Shown: positions 8,897 through 17,920, counted from the stretch's first letter. The stretch is 64,000 bases of DNA from Nocardia crassostreae (GCF_001613405.1 NZ_BDCH01000012.1:744001-808000), one strand, 5' to 3'. Translations and numbers: made by a program. The notes: generated by a model not told the origin, from the sequence alone.

Positions 8897-9081
8897 TCGA
8901 TTCACCACACTTACTTCGAAGAAATATGCGTTTCGCAGCTCTTGAAATCTATCGCCGGGCGATAGCGCGCCGATATAGCAGGATGTTGCCACGGTCCGTG
9001 GCGGGCATTGTCATCGAATAATCGATCGCGGATTCCTACGATGAAATCATTCCCGGACCGTACGAACAATCGAGTGACACT
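8897..9081. promoter_or_regulatory. Divergent promoter region with two perfect palindromes
   Basis: This 185-bp gap separates the starts of the two oppositely directed biosynthetic operons and must contain promoters for both. It is visibly AT-richer than the flanking genes. It holds two perfect odd palindromes: 8949-8965 (CTATCGCC-G-GGCGATAG) and 8988-9002 (GCCACGG-T-CCGTGGC). These are spaced 23 bp apart and look like operator sites, for instance for the nearby LuxR-type response regulator or another dimeric repressor. I cannot assign confident -35/-10 boxes. Confidence 0.6.
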
Positions 9082-10632
9082 ATGACTCGCAATCACAAAC
9101 TCATCTACGATCAACTGATAGAGATAGCGCCGAATGCGCGGCCGTGGATCGTCGATCATCGATCGGCCGCCGTGCCGGTGGTCGACGATCAGGTGAAACT
9201 GACCGATATCGCCGAGGCCGCGTCCCGCGCCGCTACACTGTTCGAGGGTACCGGAATCCGTCCCGGTGATTACTGCGCGGTCTGGCTGGACGCGCCGCTG
9301 GACGTCATGATCGTCATCGCGGCGCTCACCGCCGTCGGCGGTGTGCCGGTCCTGATCAGTCCGGCGATCGACGCGGAAACCCTGGCCCGCATGCTGGCGC
9401 CCGTGGCGATCGAACGCATCGTCACCACCGTTGATCGCCTGGCCAAATGCGAACAGCTCGAGGGCCTCCGGCAGGTCGACGACTGGGCCGAGCTCGCCGA
9501 GCGGCTGCCCGCCACGCCGCCGCGACGGACCTCCGCGGTCGCCATGCCGGGTACCGCGCCCTATGTGGTCACCCACACCTCGGGTACCACGGGCGTGCCG
9601 AAACTGGTGCAGTACACCCGCAAAGCCGCCGACCATCAGGGCTATGCCCAGGAGGTGTGGGCGATTCTCGGCCGCCTGCGCGGCTATGCCGCCGTGGCGG
9701 TGTCGCCCGTGCACTTCCGCACCGTGTCCGGTCTGCTCTGCGCGCTGCGCCGCAATGTGCCGCTGATCGTCCTGTCGGACCATTCGGCGGATTCGGTCGC
9801 GCGCTTCGTGCGCCGGTACCAGCCGATCTACCTCGAAGCGCACCCGAACACCCTCATGCAGTGGGAACACTTGGCCGACAACGGAACTCTCGCGTCGGTG
9901 CGCCACTACGTGAGCACCTTCGACGTCATCCACCCCGGCACCGTGCGGCGGCTGCTGGCCGGTAGCAGGTACCGGCTCGCGTCCTTCCTGGAGGCCTACG
10001 GGCAGTCCGAGCTCGGCAGGATCGCGGCCAAGGTGCACTTCAAGGGCTTCACCGGCCGCCGCCACCGGGCCCGGACCGGTGTCGACCGGACCCTCGCCGG
10101 GCATTCCGCCGGTTGGACCGCGCCCGGCTATTCGCAGGCCCGCATTGTCGGACCGGACGGCACCCGGGTGTCGGTGGGCACGCCCGGCCGGATCCAGGTG
10201 CGTTCCGAGGGACAGTTCCAGACCTATATCAACCGCCGCGAGGCCGCCGAGGCCAATCTCAGCCCCGACGGCTGGTGGGACACCGGCGATTGGGGCAAGC
10301 GGACCCGCTCGGGCCGGTTGATTCTCATCGACCGCCAGGTGGAGCGGATGACGGCCATCCCCAGCGGTATCGCCATGGAGGACGTGCTGCTGTCCCGGAT
10401 GCCATGGCTGCTGGAAGCGATTGTGCTGGAAAAGGATCGGCGCGTGGTGCCGGTGATCGCGGTGCGCGACGCGGCCTTCGACGACGCGGCCTGGCGGGCG
10501 GCGGTGTCGGATCTGCCGCAGCTGACCACGCCGGTCGTGCTCGACTTCGCCGACTTCCCCCGCACTGCGACCGGAAAGATTCAACGCTCCGCCCTGGCGG
10601 AGCTGATTGCAGGGATTAGCGATGACCACTGA
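9082..10632 (+). CDS. Adenylate-forming ligase (ANL family), first copy
   Basis: A 516-residue ANL enzyme that would adenylate a carboxylic acid. The phosphate-binding loop is HTSGTTGVPKLVQ (about residue 168). A conserved aromatic/TGD region WWDTGDWG lies near 398, and the C-terminal catalytic Lys is in PRTATGKIQRS (about 497). It begins the rightward operon and overlaps the next ORF (UbiA) by 11 bp. The motif before the active site (SFLEAYGQSELG) is not that of common long-chain acyl-CoA ligases. Given the 3-hydroxyanthranilate genes across the promoter, activation of that aryl acid is a sensible hypothesis. Activation of a fatty acid or amino acid cannot be excluded from sequence alone. 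Confidence 0.85.
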   Translation: MTRNHKLIYDQLIEIAPNARPWIVDHRSAAVPVVDDQVKLTDIAEAASRAATLFEGTGIRPGDYCAVWLDAPLDVMIVIAALTAVGGVPVLISPAIDAETLARMLAPVAIERIVTTVDRLAKCEQLEGLRQVDDWAELAERLPATPPRRTSAVAMPGTAPYVVTHTSGTTGVPKLVQYTRKAADHQGYAQEVWAILGRLRGYAAVAVSPVHFRTVSGLLCALRRNVPLIVLSDHSADSVARFVRRYQPIYLEAHPNTLMQWEHLADNGTLASVRHYVSTFDVIHPGTVRRLLAGSRYRLASFLEAYGQSELGRIAAKVHFKGFTGRRHRARTGVDRTLAGHSAGWTAPGYSQARIVGPDGTRVSVGTPGRIQVRSEGQFQTYINRREAAEANLSPDGWWDTGDWGKRTRSGRLILIDRQVERMTAIPSGIAMEDVLLSRMPWLLEAIVLEKDRRVVPVIAVRDAAFDDAAWRAAVSDLPQLTTPVVLDFADFPRTATGKIQRSALAELIAGISDDH

Positions 10633-11558
10633 CATTGTTCAGCCCACCCGGATCACGGTCGGGGAGAAGGCCATGGCCTACTTCCGGCTGGGGAAGCTCC
10701 GGGTCTACCACCACGTCTACGCCTGGCTGCTGGCCGTGCTGCTGCTGGCCCACGAGGGCATTACCCGTACGGGTATGGCCGCCGCCCTGCTGCTGGTGCT
10801 GGTGGGCATGTTCGCCATGAAGGTCGCGACCTGCGCCGCCGACGATGTGGTCGGATTCCGGGACGGCAGCGACGCCAAGAACTACGCCGACGGCGGCCAT
10901 CTCCCGAAGTCCAACAAGCCGCTGCTGTCGGGCATGGTCTCCGAGCGCGAGGGGCATCCTCACCGGACTGCTCGCCCTGGGATCGGGCCTGGCGCTGCTG
11001 CTCCCGCTAGGCGGGGACGTGCCGCTGCCGTTCCTGATCGGCTGGTTCCTGGTGGTGGCCGTGGCGGTGCAGTACTCCTGGCTGTACCAGTTCAGTTACC
11101 GCCCCCGCGGTTTGGAGTTCGTGATCTTCCTGGTCAATGTGGCCGAGGTGCTCGGGCCCTACTGGCTCATCGCGCGGCACTGGTCGACCGACTCGGTGCT
11201 CATCGGCCTGCTGGTCGGTGTCTGCATGCTGCTGGTGGTGTCCTACGCCAACTTCGGCGACCGGGTCGGCGATCTGGCGGCCGGGCGGCGCACCCTGGAG
11301 GCGGTCGTCCCGCCGTCGATCTACCGTGGGCTGATCGCGGTGCTGTCGGTGTTGAGTCTCGTTCTGCTGGTCGCGCCGTTCGTCATCGGCTCGCTGAATC
11401 CGCTGCTGGTGATCTGCGTGGCGCCCGCGATCGTGTTGCGGGTCATGCAGATTCGCGCCGGTCTGGTCGAGGGCCAGGTGCAGCGCGCGGTGGTGCTCGG
11501 CTTCCGCAGCACCGATGCGGTCGGTCTGGGTCTCGCGCTCGCGCTGGTGCTGTCATGA
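10622..11558 (+). pseudogene. UbiA-family prenyltransferase, single-base frameshift
   Basis: Membrane prenyltransferase that would transfer an isoprenyl chain to an aromatic acceptor. Residues 1-110 read from ATG 10622; the rest reads in the next frame to the stop at 11556-11558. Removing one G from the run GGGG at 10951-10954 joins SGMVSERE to GILTGLLALG and restores about 311 residues with seven to nine hydrophobic segments. Both Mg-diphosphate motifs are present: CAADDVVGFRD (about residue 73) and NFGDRVGDLAAGRRT (about 207). The ATG overlaps the first ligase, and the stop overlaps the second ligase (ATGA). As written, the gene would give a truncated, inactive protein. A sequencing error in a homopolymer is quite possible. 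Confidence 0.85.
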
Positions 11559-13153
11559 GCCTCGAGCGCACCGGACAGGTGCTGAAATCGCTCGCGGTGC
11601 TCGTCAAGTGCGGCTTCATCCATCCCGGTCACTTCGGGGCGGATCTGCGCTCGGCCAAGATCGCCGCGCACTGCGGTCCCTTCCCCGCCATGATCAGTTA
11701 TACGGCCCGGTACGACCCGAACCGGCGCGCCCTGTTCGACGCCCGCGGCAGCCTCACTTTCGGTGCGCTGGAACGGCAGTCGAACGCGCTGGCGCGCGGA
11801 TTCGCCGCCGCCGGTATCGGACCCGGCGATACCGCCGAGGTGCTGGCTCGTGACCATCGCGGCCTGGTCGCCACCATGATCGCGACCGGGAAGCTCGGCG
11901 TCCGGCTGGTCATCATGAACACCGGCTTCGCGGGGCCGCAGGTGCGCGATGTGGCCGAACGCGAAGGCGTCACCGTCCTTTGCTACGACGACGAATTCGC
12001 CGACGCCACAACCGCTCTGCCGTCGAGCGTGCGGCGGTTCCGGACGGCGGCCGACGAGCGGCGGACGGGTGAGCTGCCGCCGACCGTGGACGATCTGATC
12101 GCCGCCAACTCCACCGATCCGCTCCCGCTGTCCGCCGAATCCGGCGGCCTGGTGCTGCTCACCAGCGGCACCACCGGAACGTCGAAGGGCGCTGTGCGGA
12201 AGCGTATTTCGCCACTACAGTCGGCCCAGCTGCTGGACCGCGTCCCGCTCAGCCGGGGCGGCGTCATGGTGATCGCCGCGCCGCTGTTCCACGCCACCGG
12301 TTTGGGGCAGTTCACGCTCGCCATGGCGTTGGGCAAGGCCGTGGTGTTCGGTCGCGGCAAGTTCGACGCCGAGGCCACGCTCGCGAGCGTGGCGCGGCAC
12401 CGCGCCGACACCCTCATCGTGGTGCCCACCATGCTGACCCGCATTCTCGATCTCGGGCCCGGTGTCCTTGCCCGATACGATGTCTCGTCCCTGCGCATTG
12501 TCGCCAGCGGCGGGTCGGCCATCTCGCCGGGGCTCAGCGCCCGCACCGCCGCGGCCTTCGGCGACGTGCTCTACAACAACTACGGCGCCACCGAGGTCGC
12601 CGCCGTCTCGGTGGCCACGCCCGCGGAGTTGCGCCGGGCCCCGGGTACGGTCGGCCGCCCGCCGGTGGGCGTGCGGGTGGCGCTGTTCGATCCGGACGGC
12701 CGCGTGATCACCGAAACCGATACGCCCGGAATCATTTACGTCGCCAATGGCCTGAGTTTCGGCGGCTACACCGACGGCCGGGACAAGGACCGCCGCGCGG
12801 GCATGATCTCCACCGGCGATATCGGCCATTTCGATGCCACCGGCCTGCTGTTCCTGGACGGCCGCAGCGACGACATGATCGTGTCCGGCGGTGAGAACGT
12901 CTACCCGGTCGAGGTGGAGAATCTCCTGGCAGACCGGGACGATATCGCCGATGCGGCGGTGGTCGGCGTGGACGATCCGGACTTCGGCCAGCGCCTGCGG
13001 GCCTTCGTGATGCCGCAATCCGGCGCCGAGCTCGATTCCGACGAGATCCGCTCGCACGTCAAATCCCACCTGGCCCGCTACAAGGTGCCCCGCGATGTCG
13101 TCGTGGTGGCCGAGATTCCGCGCAAAGGCTCGGGGAAGATCGTGCGCGCGTAG
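11555..13153 (+). CDS. AMP-dependent acyl-CoA ligase-like enzyme, second copy
   Basis: A 532-residue ANL-family ligase of the FadD kind. The P-loop LLTSGTTGTSKGAV is near residue 202, the acyl/ATP motif YNNYGATEVAAVS near 340, STGDIGHFD near 420, DDMIVSGGENVYPVEVE near 444 and the C-terminal catalytic Lys in PRKGSGKIVRA near the end. The start ATG overlaps the UbiA stop as ATGA, so it is translationally coupled. An N-terminal helical extension of about 45 residues precedes the core domain. It may activate an acid for coupling to the prenylated aryl unit. It is distinct in sequence from the first ligase of the operon, so the two probably have different substrates. Confidence 0.88.
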   Translation: MSLERTGQVLKSLAVLVKCGFIHPGHFGADLRSAKIAAHCGPFPAMISYTARYDPNRRALFDARGSLTFGALERQSNALARGFAAAGIGPGDTAEVLARDHRGLVATMIATGKLGVRLVIMNTGFAGPQVRDVAEREGVTVLCYDDEFADATTALPSSVRRFRTAADERRTGELPPTVDDLIAANSTDPLPLSAESGGLVLLTSGTTGTSKGAVRKRISPLQSAQLLDRVPLSRGGVMVIAAPLFHATGLGQFTLAMALGKAVVFGRGKFDAEATLASVARHRADTLIVVPTMLTRILDLGPGVLARYDVSSLRIVASGGSAISPGLSARTAAAFGDVLYNNYGATEVAAVSVATPAELRRAPGTVGRPPVGVRVALFDPDGRVITETDTPGIIYVANGLSFGGYTDGRDKDRRAGMISTGDIGHFDATGLLFLDGRSDDMIVSGGENVYPVEVENLLADRDDIADAAVVGVDDPDFGQRLRAFVMPQSGAELDSDEIRSHVKSHLARYKVPRDVVVVAEIPRKGSGKIVRA

Positions 13154-13209
13154 CTGGCCGGGCACCCGTGACATCCGACAATGATTCGCTGAAAGGCGGT
13201 ACCACGAAC

Positions 13210-14262
13210 ATGACCGTGGCAACCGAGATCGACGTTCAGACCGCTCACGACGACATGATGGCGAGCGCCGAGAAAGTAGCTCTGGAATTCCTGGAGCAGG
13301 AACACGCGCGCTGGTCCGGATTGGACAGCGAGGCCGGTGCGACCATCGAATCCATTGCCGATCTGATGCGTTCCGGCGGCAAGCGCATCCGGCCGGGGTT
13401 CTGCATCACCGGATATCTCGCGGGCGGCGGTGCGCCCGGTAACCCCGCGGTGGTCGCCGCGGCGGTCGCTCTGGAGTTCCTGCACACCAGCGCGCTCATC
13501 CACGACGACGTGTTCGACGACTCGCCGCTGCGCCACGGCGCTCCGGCGGTCCATGCGAAGTACGCTGCTCGCCATCGCGCTCTCGGTTGGCAGGGCGAAT
13601 CCCGGCGATTCGGGGAGAGCGTGGCCGTGCTGGCCGGTGATCTCGCACTGGGTTACGCCGATTTCTTCATGGCCCAGGCGATTTCGGCCGCACCCGCCGT
13701 GGCGGGCGCCTGGAACGAGCTGCGCGCGGCACTGCAGATCGGCCAGCATCTCGATGTGGTGGCGGCGGCCCGTTTCACCGGTGATCCGAAGCTGTCGCGC
13801 ACCATCGCAAATTTGAAATCGGTTAACTACACGATTCATCGGCCGCTGCTCATCGGTGCGCTGCTGGCCGGTCGCGCCGATCTGTCCGAGGCATTCGAGT
13901 TCTACGGTCTGGCGGTCGGCGAGGCGTTCCAGCTGCGCGACGATCTGCTCGATATGTTCAGCGACAGCGACACTCTCGGTAAACCTGCGCAGCTGGATCT
14001 GGAACGGCACAAGATGACGCCGGTGCTGTCGCTGGCCATCGAGCGGGATCCCGCGGTGCGGGCGCTGGTGGACGGGCCGGAGGCGGGCGGCGCGGAATTG
14101 CGGCGGCGGCTGCTGGACAGCGAGATGTCCGGCGCGGTGGAGAACCACATCGCCGGACTGGTGGTGCAGGGTGGTGCGGCGCTCGCCGATGCCGGTCTCG
14201 CACCGGAGCGGCGGGCGGAGTTGATCTCTCTGGCGCACGCCGTCGCCTACCGAGACAAGTGA
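13210..14262 (+). CDS. Polyprenyl (E) diphosphate synthase
   Basis: Trans-prenyl chain elongation from IPP and an allylic diphosphate; 350 residues. First aspartate motif HDDVFDDSPLRHG (about residue 97), second RDDLLDMFSD (about 242), plus GGKRIRPG (about 55). The residue five positions before the first motif is Ser and no bulky aromatic residues block the pocket, which fits geranylgeranyl or longer products rather than farnesyl; this is only an inference. ATG 13210 is used; GTG 13168 in the same frame is an alternative, and AAAGGCGG before the ATG is the best ribosome site seen. Its 3' end overlaps the convergent second UbiA gene by 16 bp. It would consume the IPP made by the mevalonate genes. 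Confidence 0.92.
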   Translation: MTVATEIDVQTAHDDMMASAEKVALEFLEQEHARWSGLDSEAGATIESIADLMRSGGKRIRPGFCITGYLAGGGAPGNPAVVAAAVALEFLHTSALIHDDVFDDSPLRHGAPAVHAKYAARHRALGWQGESRRFGESVAVLAGDLALGYADFFMAQAISAAPAVAGAWNELRAALQIGQHLDVVAAARFTGDPKLSRTIANLKSVNYTIHRPLLIGALLAGRADLSEAFEFYGLAVGEAFQLRDDLLDMFSDSDTLGKPAQLDLERHKMTPVLSLAIERDPAVRALVDGPEAGGAELRRRLLDSEMSGAVENHIAGLVVQGGAALADAGLAPERRAELISLAHAVAYRDK

Positions 14263-15188
14263 GTCCCGGCCAGCAGCAGGGTGGCGAGGATCGCGAGATG
14301 CACCGAGTACTGGGTCACCATGAAGGCCCGGTACGGCAGGCGGCGGCCGGTGCGGGTGGCGGCGCGGCGGGTGGTGGCGCACAGGATGCCCACCGCCGCC
14401 GCGCCGAGCGCCAGGGCGATTGCCGAAGGCGCCAGCACCGGAGCGAAAACCATTGTGGCGCAGAGGTATCCACCGGAGATCAGGACGGCGTTGGAGCTCG
14501 CCAGCAGGCGCACGCGCCCCTCGCCCCAGACCACCACCGGGGTCCGGCGACCGGCCGCCGCATCGCCCTCGGCGTCGGACAGGTCCTTGACCAGCGCGCC
14601 CACTCCGGCCATCCACAGCGACATGGCGGTGCCGAGCACCAGCACGGGCAGCCCGCCCTGCTGGCCAGCGGCCGCCCAACCGGCCGCGTAGGTCAGCACG
14701 CCCATGCCCAGCACCAGCAGGGCGGCGGTGCTGCCTCGCCGCTTGCCGTAGATCGGGCCGCCGGAATAGGCGTAGCCGCAAGTCAAATGGGCGAGTACGA
14801 GAATGGGCAGCAGGCCGCCCGCGTCCACGACCCCGGCAATGGCCAGGGCGGGCGCACCGGCGCCGACCACCCCGCCCACGGCGATCGGGACCGGCAGCGA
14901 ACCGCGGCTGATCGGCCGGGTCGAACCGTTCTCCCGGTCCTCGGTCACATCCATGACGCCATTGAAGACATAGGCGGCGAGGGTGGCGAACACCCAGGTC
15001 AGGGCCGCGATCCAGACTTGGCCGTCGAGCATGGAGGCGCCCAGGACGGCCGCGGTGCAGAAACGAATCAGACAGCTGATCTGAACCGAGATCCGGGATT
15101 CCTGCAGAAAGTCCTTCGAAAAGCGAATGACATCGGACCAAATCGTTTTTCCAGCGGTGAAATCAATTGCTGCAATATCCATCTGCAT
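14247..15188 (-). CDS. UbiA-family prenyltransferase, second copy
   Basis: Intact integral-membrane prenyltransferase of 313 residues with about eight hydrophobic segments. First Asp-rich motif NGVMDVTEDRENG (about residue 82), second DLSDAEGDAAAGRRT (about 200). It is transcribed opposite to the first UbiA gene and converges on the prenyl diphosphate synthase. Candidate starts are TTG 15197, ATG 15188 and ATG 15182; none has a clear Shine-Dalgarno sequence, so a leaderless start is possible. With the first copy frameshifted in this sequence, this may be the only working aromatic prenyltransferase of the cluster, or the two act at different steps. Acceptor unknown. Confidence 0.9.
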   Translation of the reverse strand: MQMDIAAIDFTAGKTIWSDVIRFSKDFLQESRISVQISCLIRFCTAAVLGASMLDGQVWIAALTWVFATLAAYVFNGVMDVTEDRENGSTRPISRGSLPVPIAVGGVVGAGAPALAIAGVVDAGGLLPILVLAHLTCGYAYSGGPIYGKRRGSTAALLVLGMGVLTYAAGWAAAGQQGGLPVLVLGTAMSLWMAGVGALVKDLSDAEGDAAAGRRTPVVVWGEGRVRLLASSNAVLISGGYLCATMVFAPVLAPSAIALALGAAAVGILCATTRRAATRTGRRLPYRAFMVTQYSVHLAILATLLLAGTHLSR

Positions 15189-15443
15189 GGTGAGCAACGC
15201 TATTCTTGACTCGAGTCCTCGGATATTCCCCGAACCGGTACACCTACCGGACCGAATAGGGCTGTCCGACAGGTGAAAAGGAGTAGTGGTACGCCGTCGA
15301 ACTGCTACTTTCGCAGCATTCCCGCCGCGGCCGGGTCGTTCGATCCCGGCGGTCGCGTAGGCTCGGCGCTCACGTGCGATCGGACAGTCGGGTGGTCATG
15401 GTCGTGACCCGACTTCTGTACTTTTCGACGAAAGGAGCTTGGC
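15189..15443. promoter_or_regulatory. Divergent promoter region between UbiA and SDR-like gene
   Basis: This 255-bp gap contains the promoters of the second UbiA gene (leftward) and the SDR-like gene (rightward). Visible dyads are CCGGTA-CACC-TACCGG at 15235-15250 and CTGTC-C-GACAG at 15262-15272. A good ribosome site AAAGGAG lies just before the ATG at 15444. No transcription start can be assigned with confidence. Confidence 0.5.
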
Positions 15444-16178
15444 ATGGAGAACGGGGGGAACCGGGTGGCCATCGTGACCGGCGCCGGTGGCGGCCTCGGA
15501 GCGGCGGTGGTAGGCAGGCTGGCGGCACGCGAGTTCGCCATCGCCCTGGTGGATTTGCGGGCCTCATGGTGTGACACCGCCCTGGACTCGGTGGGGCGGG
15601 GACGGGCGGGGCTGTGGGCATTCGGCGCCGATCTGGGTTATCTGCACGAGGCGGAGGCGACCGTGCTGCGCGTCGCCGAGCGGCTGGGACCACCCTCGCT
15701 GGTGGTGAACGATCCTTTTCCCGGTCGCGCCCAAGGTGTTTCGGAGCCACCGGACTGGGACGCATTGGTACAGGCCCGATTGCGGGCGCCACTGCTCGTC
15801 AGCCGCGCGGCCGAACGGTATCTGGTGGAATCCGGCGACAGCCGAATCGTCAATGTGGCGCAGACCGATATCTCGGCGCGACGTCCCGACGATCTGGTGG
15901 TCCGGGAGACCCTGCACGCCCTCACCGAGACGCTGTCCCAGGAGCTCGGATCGCACGGCGTCCGAGTGAACACCGTTGTCGCGGAGGTCAATTGCGGTCG
16001 GCAGGCCGCGCACAACAGCGGCCGGTCGCGGCCGGACTGCTGTCTCGCCGTGGAGGACGAGACGGCGTCCATGGTGGAATTCCTGGTCTCGGAGGCCGGG
16101 GCCGCCATCTCGGGACGGATGATCGAAACCCGGCATCCGGACCCGCACTCACTGCCAGGCGCGGGCGGTATCGGGTAA
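15444..16178 (+). CDS. SDR-fold protein lacking the catalytic Tyr/Lys
   Basis: A 244-residue protein with the Rossmann cofactor loop TGAGGGLGAAV (about residue 13) and the SDR-like tail HGVRVNTVVAEV and FLVSEAGAAISGRMIE. The NNAG motif is replaced by VVNDPFPG, and where YxxxK should stand the sequence reads DDLVVRETLHAL, so neither the Tyr nor the Lys is present. It may bind a nucleotide or partner without SDR catalysis, or be decaying. Start ATG 15444 has AAAGGAG at good spacing. Its last 30 bp overlap the convergent response-regulator gene. Role in the cluster unknown; it could be a non-catalytic subunit. Confidence 0.75.
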   Translation: MENGGNRVAIVTGAGGGLGAAVVGRLAAREFAIALVDLRASWCDTALDSVGRGRAGLWAFGADLGYLHEAEATVLRVAERLGPPSLVVNDPFPGRAQGVSEPPDWDALVQARLRAPLLVSRAAERYLVESGDSRIVNVAQTDISARRPDDLVVRETLHALTETLSQELGSHGVRVNTVVAEVNCGRQAAHNSGRSRPDCCLAVEDETASMVEFLVSEAGAAISGRMIETRHPDPHSLPGAGGIG

Positions 16179-16832
16179 TCCGGCCCGTTTCCGCGAGATC
16201 AGGGCCCGCTCGACCGCCCGATTGACGGCGTCGATGCGGGATACCGCCTCCAGCTTCGTGAAAATATTGCGCAGGTGGCGCTTCACCGTGGCCTCGGTGA
16301 CCCCGAGCCGGGTGGCGATCTGGCGGTTGCTGAGCGCCTCGGCCACCAGCATGAGCACCTCGCGTTCGCGGGCCGAGAGCGTGCCCGGGTCCTCCGGCTC
16401 CTCGGCGCGGGCGCGCAGGCTCTCCGGGGAGACCGACAGCGTGACCGTCTGCTGGCCGTCGCCGACCGATTGCCGGATGGCCGAGGTCAGGGTGTGCCGT
16501 CCGGCGCCCTTGTGCAGATAGCCCCGGACCCCGAGCGACAGCAGCTGCTGCACCAGCTGCTGTTCGTCGTGCATGCTCAGCACGATGATCCGCAGCGCCG
16601 GATCCTGGGACAGCAAGCGCCGCACCGTTTCCGGCGGATCGCTCTCGGGCATTTCGAGATCCAGCAGCAGCACGTCCGGGCGATGCTCACCGGCCAGCTG
16701 TATCGTGCCGGTTCCGGTGGCGGCCTGCGCCACGACCTCGAAATCGGCTTCGGCCCGCAACAGATCGCACAGTGCCTCGCGGAGCAGGGTGTGATCGTCG
16801 GCCACGAGGATGCGGATCTGACTGGGACTCAT
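16149..16832 (-). CDS. NarL/LuxR-family response regulator
   Basis: DNA-binding response regulator of 227 residues. Receiver domain with acidic pocket VADDH (about residue 12), phospho-acceptor Asp in LLLDLEMPE (about 56) and the Lys in YLHKGAG (about 108). A C-terminal LuxR helix-turn-helix follows: LSAREREVLMLVAEALSNRQIATRLGVTEATVKRH (described by its ends LSAREREVL and TEATVKRHL, residues 152-188). It is co-translated with the sensor kinase: its ATG overlaps the kinase stop (ATGA). The pair lies beside the meroterpenoid genes and is a candidate direct regulator of them; the palindromes in the operon promoter region would suit a dimeric regulator. Confidence 0.93.
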   Translation of the reverse strand: MSPSQIRILVADDHTLLREALCDLLRAEADFEVVAQAATGTGTIQLAGEHRPDVLLLDLEMPESDPPETVRRLLSQDPALRIIVLSMHDEQQLVQQLLSLGVRGYLHKGAGRHTLTSAIRQSVGDGQQTVTLSVSPESLRARAEEPEDPGTLSAREREVLMLVAEALSNRQIATRLGVTEATVKRHLRNIFTKLEAVSRIDAVNRAVERALISRKRAGLPDTARAWQ

Positions 16833-17920
16833 ACGGTCGGTTTCTCCTGAGCGATGGGAATCCAGAGGGTCGCCCGGGTGCCGCGGCCCGGGGCGGAATC
16901 GATATTCACCGTGCCGCCGACCAGGTCGGAGCGCTCCTGCAGAATGAGCAGGCCATTGCCGTGCCCGGAGGCACGCAGCGCGGGCACGTCGAAACCCTTT
17001 CCATTGTCGATGATTTCGGCATGGACCTCATGCGGTGCGATATCGATGTGCACGACGACGGTGGCGGCACCCGCATGGGTGTAGGCATTGCGCAGGCATT
17101 CCCGCACCATGATGAACAGCTCCTCGGTCACCGCACCCGGAATCCAGGCGTCGCTGCCGCGCACCCACATCTGCAGCGGCACCCCGGTCTGGCCCAGCGA
17201 GGCGGCGAATCCGCGCAGCGCGGTCTCCAGGGAGCCGGTGACGTCCGGGCGGCGCAGTTCGCTCACCAGCTCGCGGCTGCGGGCAATGGTCTCCAGGATC
17301 GCCTCCTTGGCGGCCCGCACGTGCCGGGACACCTCGGTGGGCTGTCCCGCCTCCGAATCCTTGCTCGCCCGTTCGCATTCCAGCTCGTAGAGCTCGATCT
17401 GGCGCAGCGCCAGACTGGCGGAATTGCCGATGTGGTCGTGGATCTCGCGGCCCAGGCGGCGCTGTCCCTGTTCGTGCGCCTCGCGCACCCGTTGCAACAG
17501 GAAGGCGTCGTAGCCGATGGATCCGGACTCCAGGCGCAGCCTGATGCCCTGCTGCATGGCGCGCACGGCGGCGATGAGAGCGGACTGGTCCGCGCGGAGT
17601 CGCGCGGCGCAGTCGGCGAGGGCGGTGGTGGTCAGATCGGTGAGTATGCTGCCCGCCTGGACCGAATGGGCGATGTGGGCGCCCTGCCGGACCCGTTTGC
17701 TGCCCAGGTCGAAGACGTCGGTGATGTGCGTGACGGTGGTCGCGCCGGTCGCGAGGCTGCGGGCGCAGTCGTCGAAGATCCGGCGCGCCTGCAGCTCGCA
17801 TTGTTGCCAGGCCTCGGCATTGGAGACCAGCGGGCTGCCGATCTCGCCGAGGCGGGTTTTGTACGCCGCGACGAGATCGGGAATGCGGGCCTGGAACCGC
17901 TCGGAAAAATCGTTTGACAC
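16829..17920 (-). CDS. Cytoplasmic sensor histidine kinase (HisKA_3 type)
   Basis: Partner of the adjacent LuxR-type response regulator; 363 residues. No transmembrane segment is visible, so the sensor is soluble. Residues 1-140 form a helical input region of unknown kind. The phospho-acceptor His is in LGREIHDHIGNSAS (about residue 163). A HATPase_c domain follows with N box MVRECLRNAYTHAG (about 280), DNGKGFDVP (about 310) and GHGNGLLILQER plus PGRGTRATLWIP. The start is GTG 17920; the stop overlaps the regulator ATG. Signal unknown; the soluble input domain suggests an internal metabolite or redox cue. Confidence 0.92.
   Translation of the reverse strand: MSNDFSERFQARIPDLVAAYKTRLGEIGSPLVSNAEAWQQCELQARRIFDDCARSLATGATTVTHITDVFDLGSKRVRQGAHIAHSVQAGSILTDLTTTALADCAARLRADQSALIAAVRAMQQGIRLRLESGSIGYDAFLLQRVREAHEQGQRRLGREIHDHIGNSASLALRQIELYELECERASKDSEAGQPTEVSRHVRAAKEAILETIARSRELVSELRRPDVTGSLETALRGFAASLGQTGVPLQMWVRGSDAWIPGAVTEELFIMVRECLRNAYTHAGAATVVVHIDIAPHEVHAEIIDNGKGFDVPALRASGHGNGLLILQERSDLVGGTVNIDSAPGRGTRATLWIPIAQEKPTV

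Noticed and set aside
10607..13153. UbiA-ligase fusion protein of 848 residues
   Set aside because: The middle part is out-of-frame UbiA sequence; both genes are complete and separate once one G is removed, and the ligase has its own coupled ATG.
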